Positions 41,827-42,561 of a stretch of DNA of 42,561 nt are shown piece after piece. Source of the DNA: JAWLHA01 sp041690535. Lineage in GTDB: Bacteria > Pseudomonadota > Gammaproteobacteria > Thiohalomonadales > Thiohalomonadaceae. The stretch lies in assembly GCA_041690535.1 (NCBI GenBank), contig JAWLHA010000041.1:1-42561 (forward strand), written 5' to 3'. Numbering within the stretch: position 1 is the stretch's first letter; each line of letters begins with the position of its first letter. The notes under the pieces are model-generated. The model did no database searches. It was not told the DNA's origin and was given only the letters and a program-made list of their open reading frames with translations. Both the position numbers and the translations under genes were made by a program.

Positions 41827-42384
41827 CTAAGGCGTGTCTGGCCCCACGGCGGACTCGAGCAGGGCCGTGATCTCCCCATGGCCGTTGTTGCGCGCCCAGT
41901 CGAGGGCGGTCTGGCCTTCCAGATCCCGCAAGGCCGGATTGGCGCCGGACTGGAGCAGTACCCGGACGGTCTCTGTGTGGCCGCGATTGGCGGCCCAGAT
42001 GAGTGCGGTCCAGCCGTTGGTCTTCTCCACCGCATCGGCCTGCGCGCCGGCCTTCAGCAGTTGCCCGACAATGGCGCTGTGGTTGTTGGAGGCCGCGAGC
42101 ATAAGGGCGGTGTACCCCCCTTTGTCCGAGGCTTCCACCGCGGCGCCGGCCGAAAGAAGCTGCGCCACCGCATCGGTGTGGCCGTTGAGCGCCGCCTTCA
42201 TGAGCGGGGTGAACAGGCAGGCATCGCGCAGGTCCACCTCCTTGCGGGCGGACAGCAGCTGCTGCAGGGTGGGTAGATCACCCTGTTCTGCAGCATCGAG
42301 CAGGGTGGGGGGCGGCGTTTGCCGGTCCGGCTCGGAACAGGCCGTAACAGCCGCGAAGAGCAAGAGAAACATTACGCGGTTCAT
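41827..42384 (-). CDS. Ankyrin-repeat lipoprotein
   Basis: The 185-residue product has a short lipoprotein signal peptide (FAAVTAC, with the cysteine as lipid site) and about four ankyrin repeats, seen in FTPLMKAALNGHTDAVAQLLSAGA, YTALMLAASNNHSAIVGQLLKAGA, WTALIWAANRGHTETVRVLLQSGA and QTALDWARNNGHGEITALLESA. Ankyrin repeats bind proteins; the target is unknown. The start at 42384 gives the compact signal peptide; an earlier ATG at 42408 (eight residues longer) is possible. It is convergent with the activator gene, with one base between stops. Upstream is the last repeat copy. Confidence 0.85.
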   Translation of the reverse strand: MNRVMFLLLFAAVTACSEPDRQTPPPTLLDAAEQGDLPTLQQLLSARKEVDLRDACLFTPLMKAALNGHTDAVAQLLSAGAAVEASDKGGYTALMLAASNNHSAIVGQLLKAGAQADAVEKTNGWTALIWAANRGHTETVRVLLQSGANPALRDLEGQTALDWARNNGHGEITALLESAVGPDTP

Positions 42385-42463
42385 GGGAGAAGAGTCCGTG
42401 TGGCACATGGCCCCATTCTACCGCCCCGGACCTGGAGGGTTCACCTGGCATGGGCAGGCCGTC

Positions 42464-42561
42464 AGGGTGAACGCATACTAACGTCACGGCCGTGCTGTGA
42501 GCGACGTAAGTCCTTGAAAGCAGGTCCGCTGTGAATACGACCGACATGGACGTCGGGAGTG
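42464..42561 (+). repeat. Palindromic repeat, copy 4 (cut by the window end)
   Basis: It begins AGGGTGAACGCATACT (42464-42479), then CACGGCCGTGCTGTGAGCGA (42485-42504), then CGTAAGTCCTTGAAAGC. Its first 50 bases match the minus-strand reading of copy 2 at 45 positions. The mirrored arm would lie beyond the window. It lies upstream of the ankyrin lipoprotein gene. Confidence 0.8.

Noticed and set aside
40245..42035. 596-residue open frame antisense to the sigma-54 activator
   Set aside because: It runs over the repeat, the activator and part of the ankyrin gene; no start, ribosome-binding site or domain supports it.
42531..42561. GTG followed by an open frame at the right edge
   Set aside because: Only ten codons are visible, without a ribosome-binding site and within the repeat flank; it cannot be supported.
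1..42561. CRISPR arrays, tRNA or rRNA genes, prophage genes
   Set aside because: None seen on reading: no regularly spaced direct repeats, no cloverleaf with conserved TTCRANY arm, and no phage structural gene.

Overview
The window reads as a chromosomal segment of a high-GC gammaproteobacterium. The evidence is the gene families and their order: rhlB beside trxA-rho, a long block rpmE - nuclease - maeB - mrcA - pilMNOPQ - aroK - aroB - damX - gltB - gltD - hemE that I recognise as the Pseudomonas-type order (from memory, not searched), and trmO and lplT/aas, which are typical of this class. Extra genes placed in the block (an Ig-like lipoprotein, dgt, a WGR protein) and a periplasmic rhodanese argue against Pseudomonas itself. 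A Chromatiales/Ectothiorhodospiraceae-like lineage is a guess. No tRNA, rRNA, CRISPR array, prophage or transposase gene was seen.

Layout. Positions 1-98 are the last ~100 nt (domains V and VI) of a group IIC intron whose body lies left of the window. Then come rhlB (-), trxA and rho (+), glgP (-, convergent with rho), rpmE, a secreted thermonuclease and maeB (+), an unrecognised conserved protein and the class A penicillin-binding protein mrcA (-). Divergent from mrcA is the type IV pilus alignment/secretin operon pilMNOPQ, followed by a 619-residue Ig-like lipoprotein, aroK, aroB, dgt, a small WGR protein and a DamX-like AAA/SPOR protein, then gltB, gltD and hemE. The right third is less conserved: a small periplasmic protein with a periplasmic rhodanese, trmO, a two-helix membrane protein, a long-chain acyl-CoA synthetase, the lplT/aas lysophospholipid salvage pair (-), a sigma-54 activator with an unrecognised N-terminal sensor region, and an ankyrin-repeat lipoprotein (-).

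How the genes work together. rhlB/trxA/rho covers RNA handling and transcription termination plus redox. mrcA and damX concern wall synthesis and division. PilM-N-O-P-Q form the pilus alignment subcomplex and outer-membrane secretin. aroK/aroB serve the shikimate pathway, gltBD nitrogen assimilation and hemE haem synthesis. aas imports-and-repairs lysophospholipids together with lplT, next to a second acyl-activating enzyme.

Non-coding layer. The most interesting unexplained signal is a family of imperfect palindromic repeats (about 70-200 bp) with ends close to AGGGTGAACGCATAC and a core containing CACGGCCGTGCTGTGAGCGA. Four copies lie between genes (19757-19884, 22201-22273, 40065-40262, 42464 to the window end), and the two best agree at 45 of 50 positions by hand alignment. 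Also notable are an intrinsic terminator that doubles as the signal-peptide coding region of the nuclease gene, and strong sigma-70-like promoters before pilM and gltB.
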